The position numbers and the translations under genes were made by a program. This document shows positions 1-9,006 of a stretch of 64,000 nucleotides of DNA, piece by piece. The notes beneath the pieces were generated by a model, which worked only from the letters and a program-made list of their open reading frames with translations, searched no databases and was not told where the DNA came from. Each line of letters starts with the position of its first letter. Position 1 is the first letter of the stretch. The stretch is taken from positions 1,633,001 to 1,697,000 of the forward strand of contig NZ_JAAMNH020000001.1 of assembly GCF_011065935.2 (NCBI RefSeq). Direction: 5' to 3'. The stretch is from Clostridium estertheticum (GTDB lineage Bacteria > Bacillota > Clostridia > Clostridiales > Clostridiaceae).

Positions 1-1
1 T

Positions 2-127
2 ACCGGATATGGTATTCTTATTGTGATGAAGGAGCTACCACTTAAGAAAGCAATGAAAATTATGATACTAATTCAAGGAATTAGTATCACCGTTGGAGAA
101 CTAATCTACATTTTTGGAGGTAAATAA
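2..127 (+). CDS. 3' end of an unidentified membrane protein gene (5' part outside window)
   Basis: An open frame enters from the window edge and ends with TAA at 125-127, giving 41 residues. They are hydrophobic and include ILIVMKEL, a basic KKAMK stretch, then a run ending ITVGELIYIFGGK, which suggests the last one or two membrane segments of an integral membrane protein. The stop codon overlaps the Shine-Dalgarno of the next gene, so the two are probably co-transcribed. Too little is present to name a family. Confidence 0.5.
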   Translation, partial: TGYGILIVMKELPLKKAMKIMILIQGISITVGELIYIFGGK

Positions 128-128
128 A

Positions 129-1004
129 TTGGAATACAATATTAAATTTAAATGTGAAGGCGACAATCTAGAGGTAATTCCAGATAACATAGTAAATAAT
201 ACGGGAATAACCTTTCCAAAGGCCCACACAGAGAATTCATTAATGTGTTATTTGGCCAAGGAATTGAAAAATTATAAGAAGGACAGCATATGTAGAGTTC
301 CATTTTGTGTAACAGTTGAAGCAGAAGCGCTAGGCGGAAACATAAAGCTAGGAGACATGAAAAATGGGCCAAGAGTTGAGAGCTATGCATTTACGACTAT
401 AGAAGAATTGGGAAATATAAAAAATATTAATTTTCAAAAGGGTAGAATAAATGAGGTTTTAGAAGCAGTTGAAAAACTTACGAATGAAGGGGAGTGTGTT
501 GCCTTAACTGTGGAAGGTCCCTTCACTATTCTATCTTCCATTATTGATCCAATGATTTTTTATAAGGGAATAAGAAAAAATAAAGAGAAAATAGATGAAT
601 TTTTAATGGTTCTTGAAGATAATATTGTGAGTTATATTATAGAAGGCATAAAACGAGGTGCAAAAATAATATCCTATGGTGACCCAGTAGGTTCTTTGGA
701 TATTGTTGGGCCAAAGGTATATGAGCAGTATAGCGGTAGGATTTCTCACAATATACTAAAAAGAGTGGAACCTTATTTGGAGAATGCAGTAGTACATCTT
801 TGTGGAAAAACTTCAACTGCATTTGAAAAATATGGCCTTAGTGTATCAAAGGCCATTGAATTTGAGGGTGAATTAACTTATGGTGAGGCCATAAATAAAA
901 TATTACAAGATAGAAAGAATGTAAAATTTATTGGAAATGCCTGCATTAAAAGAACACCATTTATAATGAAAAACTCCGTGGCTTGGGAGATAAAGCTTTT
1001 ATAA
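129..1004 (+). CDS. UroD-family (MtaA/CmuA-like) methyltransferase
   Basis: A 291-residue protein of the uroporphyrinogen decarboxylase superfamily, in the branch that moves methyl groups between corrinoid proteins and thiols rather than decarboxylating uroporphyrinogen. The visible clue is VVHLCGKTS near residue 227, which matches the His-x-Cys zinc ligand pair of MtaA/MtbA/CmuA-type enzymes; FIGNACIKRT near the C-terminus can supply the third (Cys) ligand. GPFT and YGDPVGSLDIVGPK resemble conserved UroD-fold loops. The start is TTG at 129 because GGAGGT at 116-121 lies 7 nt upstream; an earlier in-frame TTG at 114 has no site. It follows a membrane-protein fragment by one base. The methyl acceptor is unknown. 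A partner corrinoid protein is not in the window, though it may lie just upstream. Confidence 0.75.
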   Translation: MEYNIKFKCEGDNLEVIPDNIVNNTGITFPKAHTENSLMCYLAKELKNYKKDSICRVPFCVTVEAEALGGNIKLGDMKNGPRVESYAFTTIEELGNIKNINFQKGRINEVLEAVEKLTNEGECVALTVEGPFTILSSIIDPMIFYKGIRKNKEKIDEFLMVLEDNIVSYIIEGIKRGAKIISYGDPVGSLDIVGPKVYEQYSGRISHNILKRVEPYLENAVVHLCGKTSTAFEKYGLSVSKAIEFEGELTYGEAINKILQDRKNVKFIGNACIKRTPFIMKNSVAWEIKLL

Positions 1005-1084
1005 GAAGTGCCACCCACGTGGCAAGTGGCATGTTTTAAAGCATAAAATTTGATTTGAAGATACAAAATCCAATTATTTAAAAT

Positions 1085-1127
1085 TAAAAAATCAGTTAAC
1101 CAAAATCATTGGCTAACTGATTTTTTA
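1085..1127. terminator. bidirectional terminator between convergent genes
   Basis: Arms of about 17 nt (1085-1101 and 1110-1126) pair with one mismatch and have an A-run on the left and a T-run on the right. It can serve both the methyltransferase gene and the convergent lipoprotein gene. A smaller GTGCCAC/GTGGCA hairpin lies just upstream, around 1008-1035. Confidence 0.8.
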
Positions 1128-1134
1128 TTCCATA

Positions 1135-1689
1135 TTATTTTTTCATTTCCTGTTTTCCTGTGACTTTACTTGTAGCATCCATTTTGAATGTGGATTTTGC
1201 TTCAGCCGTAGTAAAATAAACATTTCCGTCAACTGTAGCATCTATTAACTGAAAGTTATTTGCTGAAACATAAAGGTCACCTTTAAAAGTCCCATGTTCT
1301 ATACTGCCCATAGGGCTACTAAAAGTTAACTTTGGAGCAGTCAAAATGAATCTAGCAGTTACTTTACGGTTTTCGTCTTGACTGTATAGAGCTATCTTAC
1401 GTTTTATAATATCTTTGCCAGCTGTATCTTTTTTACCGTTTTTATACTCACCCTCAACTACAAGATTACTATCAATAGCTAAATCCTTTGTTATTGCAAT
1501 AATCCATGTGCCCTTGCTGCTTATAGCCTTTTCAAAAGCAGTTGCAGTATTTACTACTGAAGCTGTTGTGACTACATTCGGCGTTGTTTCTGGTGGCGTT
1601 GTTTGTGGAGGTGTTACAGCTTTCTTACCACACCCTACTAGCATTAATGTTAATATAGCTGAAGTTAATAATATGGTTTTAATTTTCAT
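1135..1689 (-). CDS. putative lipoprotein, unknown function
   Basis: A 184-residue protein with a short basic N-terminus, a hydrophobic stretch and the lipobox LVGC with Cys at residue 20, so it is expected to be lipidated and held on the outer face of the membrane. A Pro/Thr-rich linker (TPPQTTPPETTP) follows. The remainder is rich in short beta-like strands (FKGDLYVSANNFQL, DATVDGNVYFTT), reminiscent of bactofilin-like or polymer-forming repeats, but I cannot place it in a family. It is a single gene with ribosome site AAGGAGG and its own terminator shared with the convergent gene. No enzymatic motif is visible. Confidence 0.7.
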   Translation of the reverse strand: MKIKTILLTSAILTLMLVGCGKKAVTPPQTTPPETTPNVVTTASVVNTATAFEKAISSKGTWIIAITKDLAIDSNLVVEGEYKNGKKDTAGKDIIKRKIALYSQDENRKVTARFILTAPKLTFSSPMGSIEHGTFKGDLYVSANNFQLIDATVDGNVYFTTAEAKSTFKMDATSKVTGKQEMKK

Positions 1690-1997
1690 TACAAATCCTC
1701 CTTGTTAGTTATATAGTTTTTAATTTCAATTTAGTATAACCAAAAGGATGACAATTAATGTTTTTAAATAAATAGATTAAATAATTAGTTTTTTACAGCT
1801 TGAATCAAAACTAAAAGAAATAAATGTTTAAATGCATAATAATTGAGCTGAATATGAAAAATGGCTAGAGTTATGTTATTAAACCTATAAAAAAAGAAAG
1901 TAATGTTTTAGTAAAATAAAAAATTCCAATATTGATATTTAATAAAATTTATGGTAATGTTAATATAATAAGATTTCAATATAAGGAGGGAAAAGCC

Positions 1998-2144
1998 ATG
2001 ACTGTGTTCTTTTTAGAAAATACAATTTTAGATAGATTGCCAATGTCATTATCTGGAATTACTCATAATGATTTCAATTTTACGGGAGAAGTCTGTCCAA
2101 AATTGAATATATCACTAAAAAGAAGTGAGTTATCTTTGCCTTAA
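1998..2144 (+). CDS. 48-residue small ORF upstream of the ABC-F gene (possible leader peptide)
   Basis: ATG at 1998 is preceded by a strong site AAGGAGGG (1983-1990) and opens a 48-codon frame ending with TAA at 2144. The peptide has no signal peptide or recognisable domain. Two terminator-like hairpins separate it from the ABC-F gene 200 nt downstream. ABC-F resistance genes in Firmicutes (for example vmlR and lsa types) are often controlled by ribosome stalling on a leader ORF that shifts an attenuator. This arrangement fits that model, but 48 codons is long for a leader, so an independent small protein is equally possible. Confidence 0.5.
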   Translation: MTVFFLENTILDRLPMSLSGITHNDFNFTGEVCPKLNISLKRSELSLP

Positions 2145-2172
2145 ATACATTATAATTATGTTATATTAAACC

Positions 2173-2203
2173 CAGGTGAGGACTCTCTTGCCTGTTTTTT
2201 TTT
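2173..2203 (+). terminator. intrinsic terminator or attenuator ahead of the ABC-F gene
   Basis: CAGGTGAG (2173-2180) pairs with CTCTTGCCTG (2185-2194), including two G-U pairs, and is followed by nine T. It lies 28 nt after the small ORF stop and 140 nt before the ABC-F start. Confidence 0.65.
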
Positions 2204-2257
2204 ACTGCGATTATATAATGGATCAGTTTAACTGGTTTTGCTTAAAATCAAAATACA

Positions 2258-2290
2258 AAAACTCCGGCAAGTGTTTAATGCTGGGGTTTT
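2258..2290 (+). terminator. second hairpin with T-run ahead of the ABC-F gene
   Basis: AAAACTCCGGCA pairs with TGCTGGGGTTTT through G-U wobbles around a 9-nt loop and is followed by TTATTATTTT. Together with the hairpin at 2173 it places two potential stop signals between the small ORF and the ABC-F gene, as expected for attenuation control. Confidence 0.6.
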
Positions 2291-2341
2291 ATTATTTTAC
2301 AGAGGAAAATCAATATTGCAAATATATAGGAGGAATTAACA

Positions 2342-4240
2342 ATGATAGAATTAGCGTTAAAAGAAGTAGAAAAATATTTTGGAGGTAATAGGATTTTTAG
2401 TGATATTACTTTTGAAGTTCAAAATAATGAAAGAGTTGGTTTAATAGGAAAAAATGGTTGTGGTAAAACTACAGTTTTCAAAATTATTGCTGGTATAGAA
2501 AACCAAGATAAAGGTAGCATATCCATAAGAAAAAATGCAACTGTAGGATACCTACATCAAATACCAGATTATCCTGAGCAGTTTAAAGTAGTAGATGTTT
2601 TGAATACTGCTTTCCAAATTCAATACGAAATAAAAAGAGAACTTAAAATAATAGAAGAGCAGATGGCTAATTTAAAAGGGAGTGAATTAGAATATACATT
2701 AAGAAAATATGGTGAAGTTAATGATCTTTATGAAGCAAAAGGCGGTTATGAAATAGAAGAAAAAATGAGTAAGGTTTGCACTGGACTCAAGTTTAATGAA
2801 GAATTTTTAAATAGGGAATTTATAAGTCTAAGTGGTGGTGAAAAAACCATTGTAATATTAGGTAAAATACTACTTCAGAATCCAGATATACTTCTTCTTG
2901 ATGAACCTTCAAATCATTTAGATGTAGTATCAATAGAATGGCTTGAAGCTTATCTTAAAGGGTACAAAGGTACAGTAATAGTTATTTCACATGATAGATA
3001 TTTTTTAGATAGAGTTGTAACAAAAATAGTGGAAATTGAGGATGGAGAAACATCACTTTATGAAGGTAATTATTCTTATTACGTTAAAGAAAAACAAAAG
3101 AGAGTTTGTGAACAATTTGAAGCATTTAAAGATCAACAGAAAAAAATAAAAGCTATGGAAAAAGCAATAAAACAATTAAGGGAATGGGCTATTCAAGCAG
3201 ATAATGAAAAATTCTTTAAAAGAGCAGCAAGTATGCAAAAGAGATTAGACAAGGTGGAAAGAGTTGATAAGCCCTTATTAAACCAACCTAAAATTAAGTT
3301 GGATTTTGCGGGCACCGATAGATCTGGCAAGGATGTAATAAGTATTAAAGGCTTATGTAAAAGCTTTGACCATAAGGATATATTGGTGGATTTATATTTA
3401 GACATTAGATATGGGGAGCGGACAGCTTTAATAGGCGATAATGGAAGTGGTAAATCAACTATTATAAAAACACTTTTAGGTGAAGTTGAGGCAAATTATG
3501 GTGAGGTGAAGTTAGGGTCTAACACTCAAATAGGATATCTTCCTCAAAATATAACCTTTAATAATGAAGAACTAACAGTGCTTGAAGCTTTTAGGGAGGA
3601 TATGAGTATTTTAGAAGGTCCTGCTAGAGGAATACTGGCTAGGTTTTTGTTCTATGGAGAAAGTGTTTTCAAAAAGGTTAAAAACCTTTCTGGAGGAGAA
3701 AAAAGTAGACTTAAGCTCTGCAAATTAATTCAAAATGATATAAATCTATTGATACTAGATGAACCTACAAATCATTTAGACATAGATTCAAGAGAAAATC
3801 TTGAAGAAGCATTACTAGAGTTTAGTGGAACTATATTATTTATATCCCATGATAGATTTTTTATAAATAAGCTTGCCGCAAGAATATGCGAAATAGAAGA
3901 TAAAAAGATAATAGATTACCCGGGGAATTATGAATATTACAAAGAAAAGAAAAATGAATTTAAGAAAAATAAAATTGAAATTCCTATAATTGAAAAAGAG
4001 AAGAAACTACAAAGCAAAGAAAACACAGAAAAACAAACAAGTAATAACAAACTTAAGCAAGCAGAAAGCTTAGAGAATAGAATACAAGAGCTTGAAGTGA
4101 AACTTAAAGATATAGATATTGCAATGAATAATAATGGTCGAGAATATGAGAAACTGTTAGAGCTAGGCAAAGAAAAGGAAGAAATCCAGGAAGAATTAGA
4201 TTTCATCATTGAAAAATGGATGGACATCGAAAACTCATAA
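2342..4240 (+). CDS. ABC-F ATPase, ribosome protection (antibiotic resistance) type
   Basis: A 632-residue cytoplasmic protein with two ABC domains and no membrane segments. Domain 1 has Walker A GKNGCGKTT (about residue 37), signature LSGGEK and Walker B ILLLDEPSNHLD. A charged interdomain linker with coiled-coil character (residues about 240-330) follows. Domain 2 has GDNGSGKST, NLSGGEKSRLKL and LLILDEPTNHLD. A C-terminal Lys/Glu coiled coil spans about 540-632. ABC-F proteins enter the ribosomal E site; the clostridial CplR/Vga/Lsa-like group displaces lincosamide, pleuromutilin and streptogramin A drugs. I infer that subtype from the long C-terminal extension, the upstream attenuator-like region and the efflux gene 24 nt downstream. 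A housekeeping EttA/Uup-type role is less likely but not excluded. The ribosome site is AGGAGG at 2329. Confidence 0.85.
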   Translation: MIELALKEVEKYFGGNRIFSDITFEVQNNERVGLIGKNGCGKTTVFKIIAGIENQDKGSISIRKNATVGYLHQIPDYPEQFKVVDVLNTAFQIQYEIKRELKIIEEQMANLKGSELEYTLRKYGEVNDLYEAKGGYEIEEKMSKVCTGLKFNEEFLNREFISLSGGEKTIVILGKILLQNPDILLLDEPSNHLDVVSIEWLEAYLKGYKGTVIVISHDRYFLDRVVTKIVEIEDGETSLYEGNYSYYVKEKQKRVCEQFEAFKDQQKKIKAMEKAIKQLREWAIQADNEKFFKRAASMQKRLDKVERVDKPLLNQPKIKLDFAGTDRSGKDVISIKGLCKSFDHKDILVDLYLDIRYGERTALIGDNGSGKSTIIKTLLGEVEANYGEVKLGSNTQIGYLPQNITFNNEELTVLEAFREDMSILEGPARGILARFLFYGESVFKKVKNLSGGEKSRLKLCKLIQNDINLLILDEPTNHLDIDSRENLEEALLEFSGTILFISHDRFFINKLAARICEIEDKKIIDYPGNYEYYKEKKNEFKKNKIEIPIIEKEKKLQSKENTEKQTSNNKLKQAESLENRIQELEVKLKDIDIAMNNNGREYEKLLELGKEKEEIQEELDFIIEKWMDIENS

Positions 4241-4264
4241 TAATATCTAATACGGGGGATCGAA

Positions 4265-5458
4265 ATGGAATATAAAAATGAATTGAAAAAAAATATATCT
4301 AAAAATTATCTATTTACATTTTTAAAGGAGTTTGATCTTACGCACGGAATCTGGATGATCTATTTAGCATCAAAAGGATTATCATTAACAGAGCTTGGCC
4401 TCGTAGAAGCTATCTTTCATATAACTTCATTCACAATGGAAATACCTACTGGAGCAGTGGCGGATATTTGGGGAAGAAAAGCTAGCAGAATATGCGGAAG
4501 AATAGGTAAGTTAATATCTGCTTTTATACTAATATATTCAAACAGTTTTTTGTGGTTTGCAATAGGCTTTATAGTGACAGCATTATCCTATAATTTAGAA
4601 TCAGGCGCAGGAGAAGCATTAGTATACGATTCACTAAAAGAAATAGGGGAAGAAAAAAAATACATGAAAATATCTGGTGTAAATGAAGTGATAATGCAAG
4701 CTACTCAGTTCTGTGGACTTTTGCTTGGTGGATTCTTGTCTAAGTTTAGTTATACTTATGCCTACGGTGTAACGATTTTAGTTAGCTTATTTTCTATAAT
4801 TCAAGCCTTTTCTTTTAAGGAACCGGATATTAAAATGGAAATTGATGAAAAAAGATTTGAAACATTTAAAAATCAAGTGTCTGAAAGTTTTAAGATTATA
4901 GCTGGAAATAAAAAACTAGGATTTTTGATTGTGTTCTCACAGGCGATCTTTATGTTTAATACAAGCATATTCTTTTATTTTCAGAACTATTTACTTTCTA
5001 AGGGGATTTCAAAAGGAAATATAGGTATAATACTCGCAATTGCATCATTGGTGGCAGCTATAACAGCAACCCAAGCATATAAAATTGATAAAAAAGTAGG
5101 AGAGCGTGTAATAATATTATTACTTCCTCTAATAATTGCTATATGTATATGGGGAGTGGCTTTAAGTAAATTTTATTACGTTTTTTTTATATTAATAAAC
5201 AGTATTGAGTCTATTATTTTTATTGCAGTTAGTGATTATACAAATAAATTAATACCATCCAATAAGAGAGCTACAATACTTTCCATGGGTAGCATGATAT
5301 TTAGTTTATACATGATAATAATATTCCCTCTTATAGGAAAACTCGGAGATGAATATTCATTGCAGTTTGCATTCCAAGTTTTAGCTATCATAGCAAGTAT
5401 CATGGCTATGATAAATATTATTGTTCTTGAGTTAAATAAAAAAGTAAAAAAGAAATAA
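4265..5458 (+). CDS. MFS transporter, probable drug efflux
   Basis: A 397-residue membrane protein with about 12 hydrophobic segments. The loop between segments 2 and 3 contains GAVADIWGRKASR, matching the MFS motif A pattern (GxxxDxxGRR/K), and a long hydrophilic loop sits mid-protein near residues 195-220. It starts 24 nt after the ABC-F stop with site GGGGGA, so the two genes almost certainly form an operon. That pairing of ribosome protection with an exporter suggests antibiotic defence. The substrate cannot be read from sequence. A short AT-rich gap separates it from the next gene. Confidence 0.8.
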   Translation: MEYKNELKKNISKNYLFTFLKEFDLTHGIWMIYLASKGLSLTELGLVEAIFHITSFTMEIPTGAVADIWGRKASRICGRIGKLISAFILIYSNSFLWFAIGFIVTALSYNLESGAGEALVYDSLKEIGEEKKYMKISGVNEVIMQATQFCGLLLGGFLSKFSYTYAYGVTILVSLFSIIQAFSFKEPDIKMEIDEKRFETFKNQVSESFKIIAGNKKLGFLIVFSQAIFMFNTSIFFYFQNYLLSKGISKGNIGIILAIASLVAAITATQAYKIDKKVGERVIILLLPLIIAICIWGVALSKFYYVFFILINSIESIIFIAVSDYTNKLIPSNKRATILSMGSMIFSLYMIIIFPLIGKLGDEYSLQFAFQVLAIIASIMAMINIIVLELNKKVKKK

Positions 5459-5596
5459 TTCTTAAAAATATTATATAAATCTTCAAATCATAATTAAACA
5501 ATTTTCTACAATAACTTTTTATGGTATAATTTTCTTATAAGATACAAAAGGTATCATAAATAAGTTATATATAAATTGTAGAAGGGGAGTTTTATT

Positions 5597-6826
5597 GTGA
5601 AAAATGAATTATTAGAAAAATATGCTCTTTTATTAGTGAAGACAGGAATTAATATTCAAAAGGATCAAACACTTGTAATCAATGCCCCAATAGAGTGCGC
5701 TTCTTTTGTTAGAATCCTGTCTAAAATTGCTTATACTGAAGGTGCCAGGGAAGTAGTTATAAATTGGAGGGATGAATTGTCTTCAAAAATTAAATTCATG
5801 CATGCTCCAGAGGAGGTTTTTGAAGAATACCCAGACTGGCAGAGAGATTTTTACTTATCAAATGTACGCAGGGGTGCTGCTTTTTTAAATATTTCAGCCT
5901 CTGACCCTGAGCTTATGAAGGAAGTTAATCCTGAGAGAATGGCGAAATCACACAAAGCGGCTAGTAATGCAATAAAGGAATATAGAGATAGACTTATGAG
6001 CAATAGAAATGTTTGGTGTGTTGCATCAATTCCAACTATATCTTGGGCAAAAAAAGTTTTCCCTGAATTATCAGAGGACGCGGCAGTGGAAAAACTTTGG
6101 GACGCTATATTTAAAACAGTAAGAGTAGATACAATTGACCCTGTTGCTTCCTGGGAAACACACAAAAGCAACCTAAAGAAAAGCATGGACTTTTTAAATG
6201 GCAATAACTTTAAATATCTACAATATAAAAATTCATTGGGTACTGATCTTGTCATTGAACTTCCAGAAAATCATTTATGGCTTGGAGGTTCGGAGTATAC
6301 ACCAGAGGGGATAGAGTTTATAGCTAATATGCCTACTGAAGAGGTATTTACACTTCCTAAGAAAACTGGAGTTAATGGAACAGTGGTAAGTTCAAAACCA
6401 CTAAACTATAATGGAAATCTAATTGAAAAATTCTCACTTACTTTTAAAGATGGGAAAATTATAGACTTCAAAGCTGAAAAGGGTTACGATATTTTAAAGA
6501 GTATTATTGAGACTGATGAAGGATCATATTATCTTGGTGAAGTAGCATTAGTACCACATGATTCTCCAATATCAAATTCAAATATATTGTTTTACAATAC
6601 GCTTTTTGATGAAAATGCCTCTTGTCATCTGGCTATTGGAAAAGCATATCCAGTATGTATAAAAAATGGTGAAAATTTAAGTGACGAGGAACTTTTAAAA
6701 GAAGGAGTTAATGATTCCACTGTGCATGAAGATTTCATGGTTGGCTCAGAAGATTTGCAAATAATAGGAATTACTGCAGATGGAAAAGAAGTACCTGTAT
6801 TTAAAAATGGGAATTTTGCATTTTAA
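5597..6826 (+). CDS. M29 family aminopeptidase (AmpS/PepS type)
   Basis: A 409-residue cytoplasmic metallopeptidase that removes N-terminal residues from peptides using two divalent metals. Ligand motifs expected for family M29 are visible: Glu in MPTEEVFTLP (near residue 248), Glu in TDEGSYYLGE (near 312), His in NASCHLAIG (near 342) and His-x-Asp in VHEDFMVGS (near 374). The length is typical (about 410). The start is GTG at 5597, with GAAGGGGAG ahead. It is a stand-alone gene with its own promoter region after the efflux operon and a strong terminator behind it. A housekeeping role in peptide turnover is likely. Confidence 0.9.
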   Translation: MKNELLEKYALLLVKTGINIQKDQTLVINAPIECASFVRILSKIAYTEGAREVVINWRDELSSKIKFMHAPEEVFEEYPDWQRDFYLSNVRRGAAFLNISASDPELMKEVNPERMAKSHKAASNAIKEYRDRLMSNRNVWCVASIPTISWAKKVFPELSEDAAVEKLWDAIFKTVRVDTIDPVASWETHKSNLKKSMDFLNGNNFKYLQYKNSLGTDLVIELPENHLWLGGSEYTPEGIEFIANMPTEEVFTLPKKTGVNGTVVSSKPLNYNGNLIEKFSLTFKDGKIIDFKAEKGYDILKSIIETDEGSYYLGEVALVPHDSPISNSNILFYNTLFDENASCHLAIGKAYPVCIKNGENLSDEELLKEGVNDSTVHEDFMVGSEDLQIIGITADGKEVPVFKNGNFAF

Positions 6827-6841
6827 CTATATTACTAAAAA

Positions 6842-6886
6842 AAATAACAAGTCAGTATGAGTTCATACTGATTTGTTATTTTTTTT
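6842..6886 (+). terminator. terminator of the M29 aminopeptidase gene
   Basis: A 19-bp stem with one mismatch (6842-6860 with 6863-6881), a 2-nt loop and an eight-T tail. Confidence 0.9.
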
Positions 6887-6964
6887 ATTATCTATTTATC
6901 TGAATAAAACATAGATACTTGTAAATAATTACAATATAATAAATCAGATAATAAGGAGAAACCA

Positions 6965-8206
6965 ATGGAAATAATTGATTTAAATAAAATATTAGATAAG
7001 AATCTAGAACCTGTTTGTAAATTGGAAGGAAAACTGTTTTTAAGGGAGATGGTAAAAATTTATGATGACTTATTTAAGGACTCAGACATTATAAATTATT
7101 ATATTTATGATATTGAAAATAAAGAAATGACCTCTATTAACATAGGAAAAGAAAAAATATTACTGGATTTTTTTCAGCAGAAGGAGGTAGAAGGGGCGGA
7201 TGGCTTTTATTATGTTACTGTAAAAAAACAGCTTTTAATTAATGAATATACACTTAATAGTGTTAATATTAGTACTTCTGAGATTACATTAGTATTTAAA
7301 TTTGAAATGGATAAGAAATTTAATAATTTATTAGTAGAAAAATTAGATGCGGATAAATTTTTAGTGTTTTTCAAAGAGGAGCACCAATTAACCTTTGAAG
7401 AATTTGAAAGTTTTGAAACGCCAATTGAAAATTATGGCTATGAAAAGGCTGTACTTTATAATGTAAATAGTTGCGTGAATTTTGAAGTAGAGGATAAAGC
7501 ATTCTTAAGGGGAATTCGGTCGGTATTTTTTAAGACCGCTTTAAAAAATGAAGAATGCGTAGTGTATGAAGAAAATTATTTAGAACCTTATAATAAAGAA
7601 CAAATATATAATGAAGTACATAGGGGGAGAAAATCTAAAAAGAATCAATTTTTTTATTGGGATTCCCTTAAATACTTACCAATAAAAAAATTCATTAGTG
7701 AAATTGAAGACGGATGTGAAAAGCTATCATTTGTAGATATGGAAATTCAGGGGCTTGATGGTTATGAGTTTTTTTCTGGAGTAGATGGAGATAATATTTA
7801 TTATGAAGTAAATAAATTTGGGAAAGAAGATAGCAATGCTATGATTATATTAAATAAGGAAAGTCTTGAAAAAAGAACTATTGCATTACTTTCAGAATCT
7901 AAAGAGAATACAAATTCCAGCTTTTCTGATTATTCTTGGAGCTTAGATGGGAAGTATAAAGTTATTTTTCAAAAAAAGCTTATTTCCAATAAACAATTAA
8001 AATTGAAGGAAATTATAAATGGAAATATTGATTATACTTATGAAAAAAAATTAGGATATCCAAAGGAATGTATAAACAGTCGTTACTTAATTACTTCTAC
8101 TAGTAGAGAGGGGCCAAATACGTCTATTATTGATATGGAAACAAAAAAAGTACAAACACATAAAAGGGAACATGCAGTTTTTGACGATTATTTAGTTTTA
8201 TTTTAG
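6965..8206 (+). CDS. hypothetical protein, 413 residues
   Basis: Site AAGGAG precedes ATG at 6965. The protein is soluble, acidic and Lys/Glu-rich, without a signal peptide or membrane segment. The C-terminal half has features of a beta-propeller-like repeat (SYSWSLDGKYKVIF resembles the WSPDGK blades of TolB/DPP-type proteins), but no full repeat series is clear. No catalytic motif was recognised. It stands alone between a terminator and a small membrane gene about 80 nt downstream, so its role cannot be inferred from context. Confidence 0.7.
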   Translation: MEIIDLNKILDKNLEPVCKLEGKLFLREMVKIYDDLFKDSDIINYYIYDIENKEMTSINIGKEKILLDFFQQKEVEGADGFYYVTVKKQLLINEYTLNSVNISTSEITLVFKFEMDKKFNNLLVEKLDADKFLVFFKEEHQLTFEEFESFETPIENYGYEKAVLYNVNSCVNFEVEDKAFLRGIRSVFFKTALKNEECVVYEENYLEPYNKEQIYNEVHRGRKSKKNQFFYWDSLKYLPIKKFISEIEDGCEKLSFVDMEIQGLDGYEFFSGVDGDNIYYEVNKFGKEDSNAMIILNKESLEKRTIALLSESKENTNSSFSDYSWSLDGKYKVIFQKKLISNKQLKLKEIINGNIDYTYEKKLGYPKECINSRYLITSTSREGPNTSIIDMETKKVQTHKREHAVFDDYLVLF

Positions 8207-8288
8207 TTATAAATAGAGGGAAAAAATGTATTTATGTGTAATTATATAGTGGAGTTATTATTGTATTAAGAGGGGGATAAAATTTGAT

Positions 8289-8471
8289 ATGGGGTTATTA
8301 CATTTTCATATTATTTTGCTAGTTATTGCTCTAACAATTATTATTTTTTTTCTTTTTAGAAATATTTTTAAGCTTACAAGAGTAAAAAAAGAGACGGTAA
8401 AAGAAAAGAGAATACTAACATTTTTAATTCAAAATAAAAAGTGCAACATGGGTTTCGAAGTGGTGAAATAA
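8289..8471 (+). CDS. small single-pass membrane protein
   Basis: A 60-residue frame with one strongly hydrophobic segment (residues 6-24, FHIILLVIALTIIIFFLF) followed by a basic stretch RVKKETVKEKR, predicting an N-out, C-in topology. GAGGGGG at 8269-8275 is 13 nt upstream of the ATG, a loose spacing, so the start is uncertain. No family was recognised. Confidence 0.45.
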   Translation: MGLLHFHIILLVIALTIIIFFLFRNIFKLTRVKKETVKEKRILTFLIQNKKCNMGFEVVK

Positions 8472-8679
8472 AATTAGGATAACTATACATAATATACAAA
8501 TATATGTAAAAATATATTGTAAACACATTTTACATATGTTAAAATAAGTATATTATAGTAATTATAAATTACTATTTAGAAGAATCTAATCTGATAAACA
8601 ACATATCCTCTTTTGTTTAGGAAATTATTGTTAATCAAATTTAGATCTTAATTTTCAAGTATAAGGAGGAATATTTAAA

Positions 8680-8847
8680 ATGGCAGACAAAAACTTAATT
8701 TGTAAGGACTGTGGAAAAGAATTCGTTTTTACAGAGGGTGAACAAGCTTTTTACAAAGAAAAAGGATTCGAAAATGAACCACAAAGATGTGTCGAGTGCA
8801 GAAAAGCAAGAAAACAACAAAATAACAAACCATCTTTTAAAAGATAG
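8680..8847 (+). CDS. zinc-ribbon domain protein
   Basis: A 55-residue protein with two CxxC knuckles, CKDCGKEF (residues 8-15) and CVECRKAR (37-44), and the phrase FTEGEQAFYKEKGFENEPQRC, which is typical of the small clostridial probable zinc-binding family (zinc-ribbon of the zf-trcl type). It ends in a basic tail that could bind nucleic acid. Site AAGGAGGA sits 9 nt before ATG. The 100-nt AT-rich leader and strong terminator indicate a monocistronic gene. Function is unknown; members are often expressed with cold-shock proteins. Confidence 0.85.
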   Translation: MADKNLICKDCGKEFVFTEGEQAFYKEKGFENEPQRCVECRKARKQQNNKPSFKR

Positions 8848-8866
8848 TATAATTAAGTAATCTGTA

Positions 8867-8899
8867 CCCTATAAGAATATAATCTTATAGGGTTTTTTT
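8867..8899 (+). terminator. terminator of the zinc-ribbon gene
   Basis: CCCTATAAGA pairs perfectly with TCTTATAGGG across a 6-nt loop, followed by seven T. Confidence 0.95.
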
Positions 8900-9006
8900 A
8901 ATATTAACATAATTTCACATAATATTAAGGCAATTATTCGAAATTTATCTATTATAATTAAGGCATAAATAAAATAAAGCTACTACAAAAATTAATGGTT
9001 ATAACT

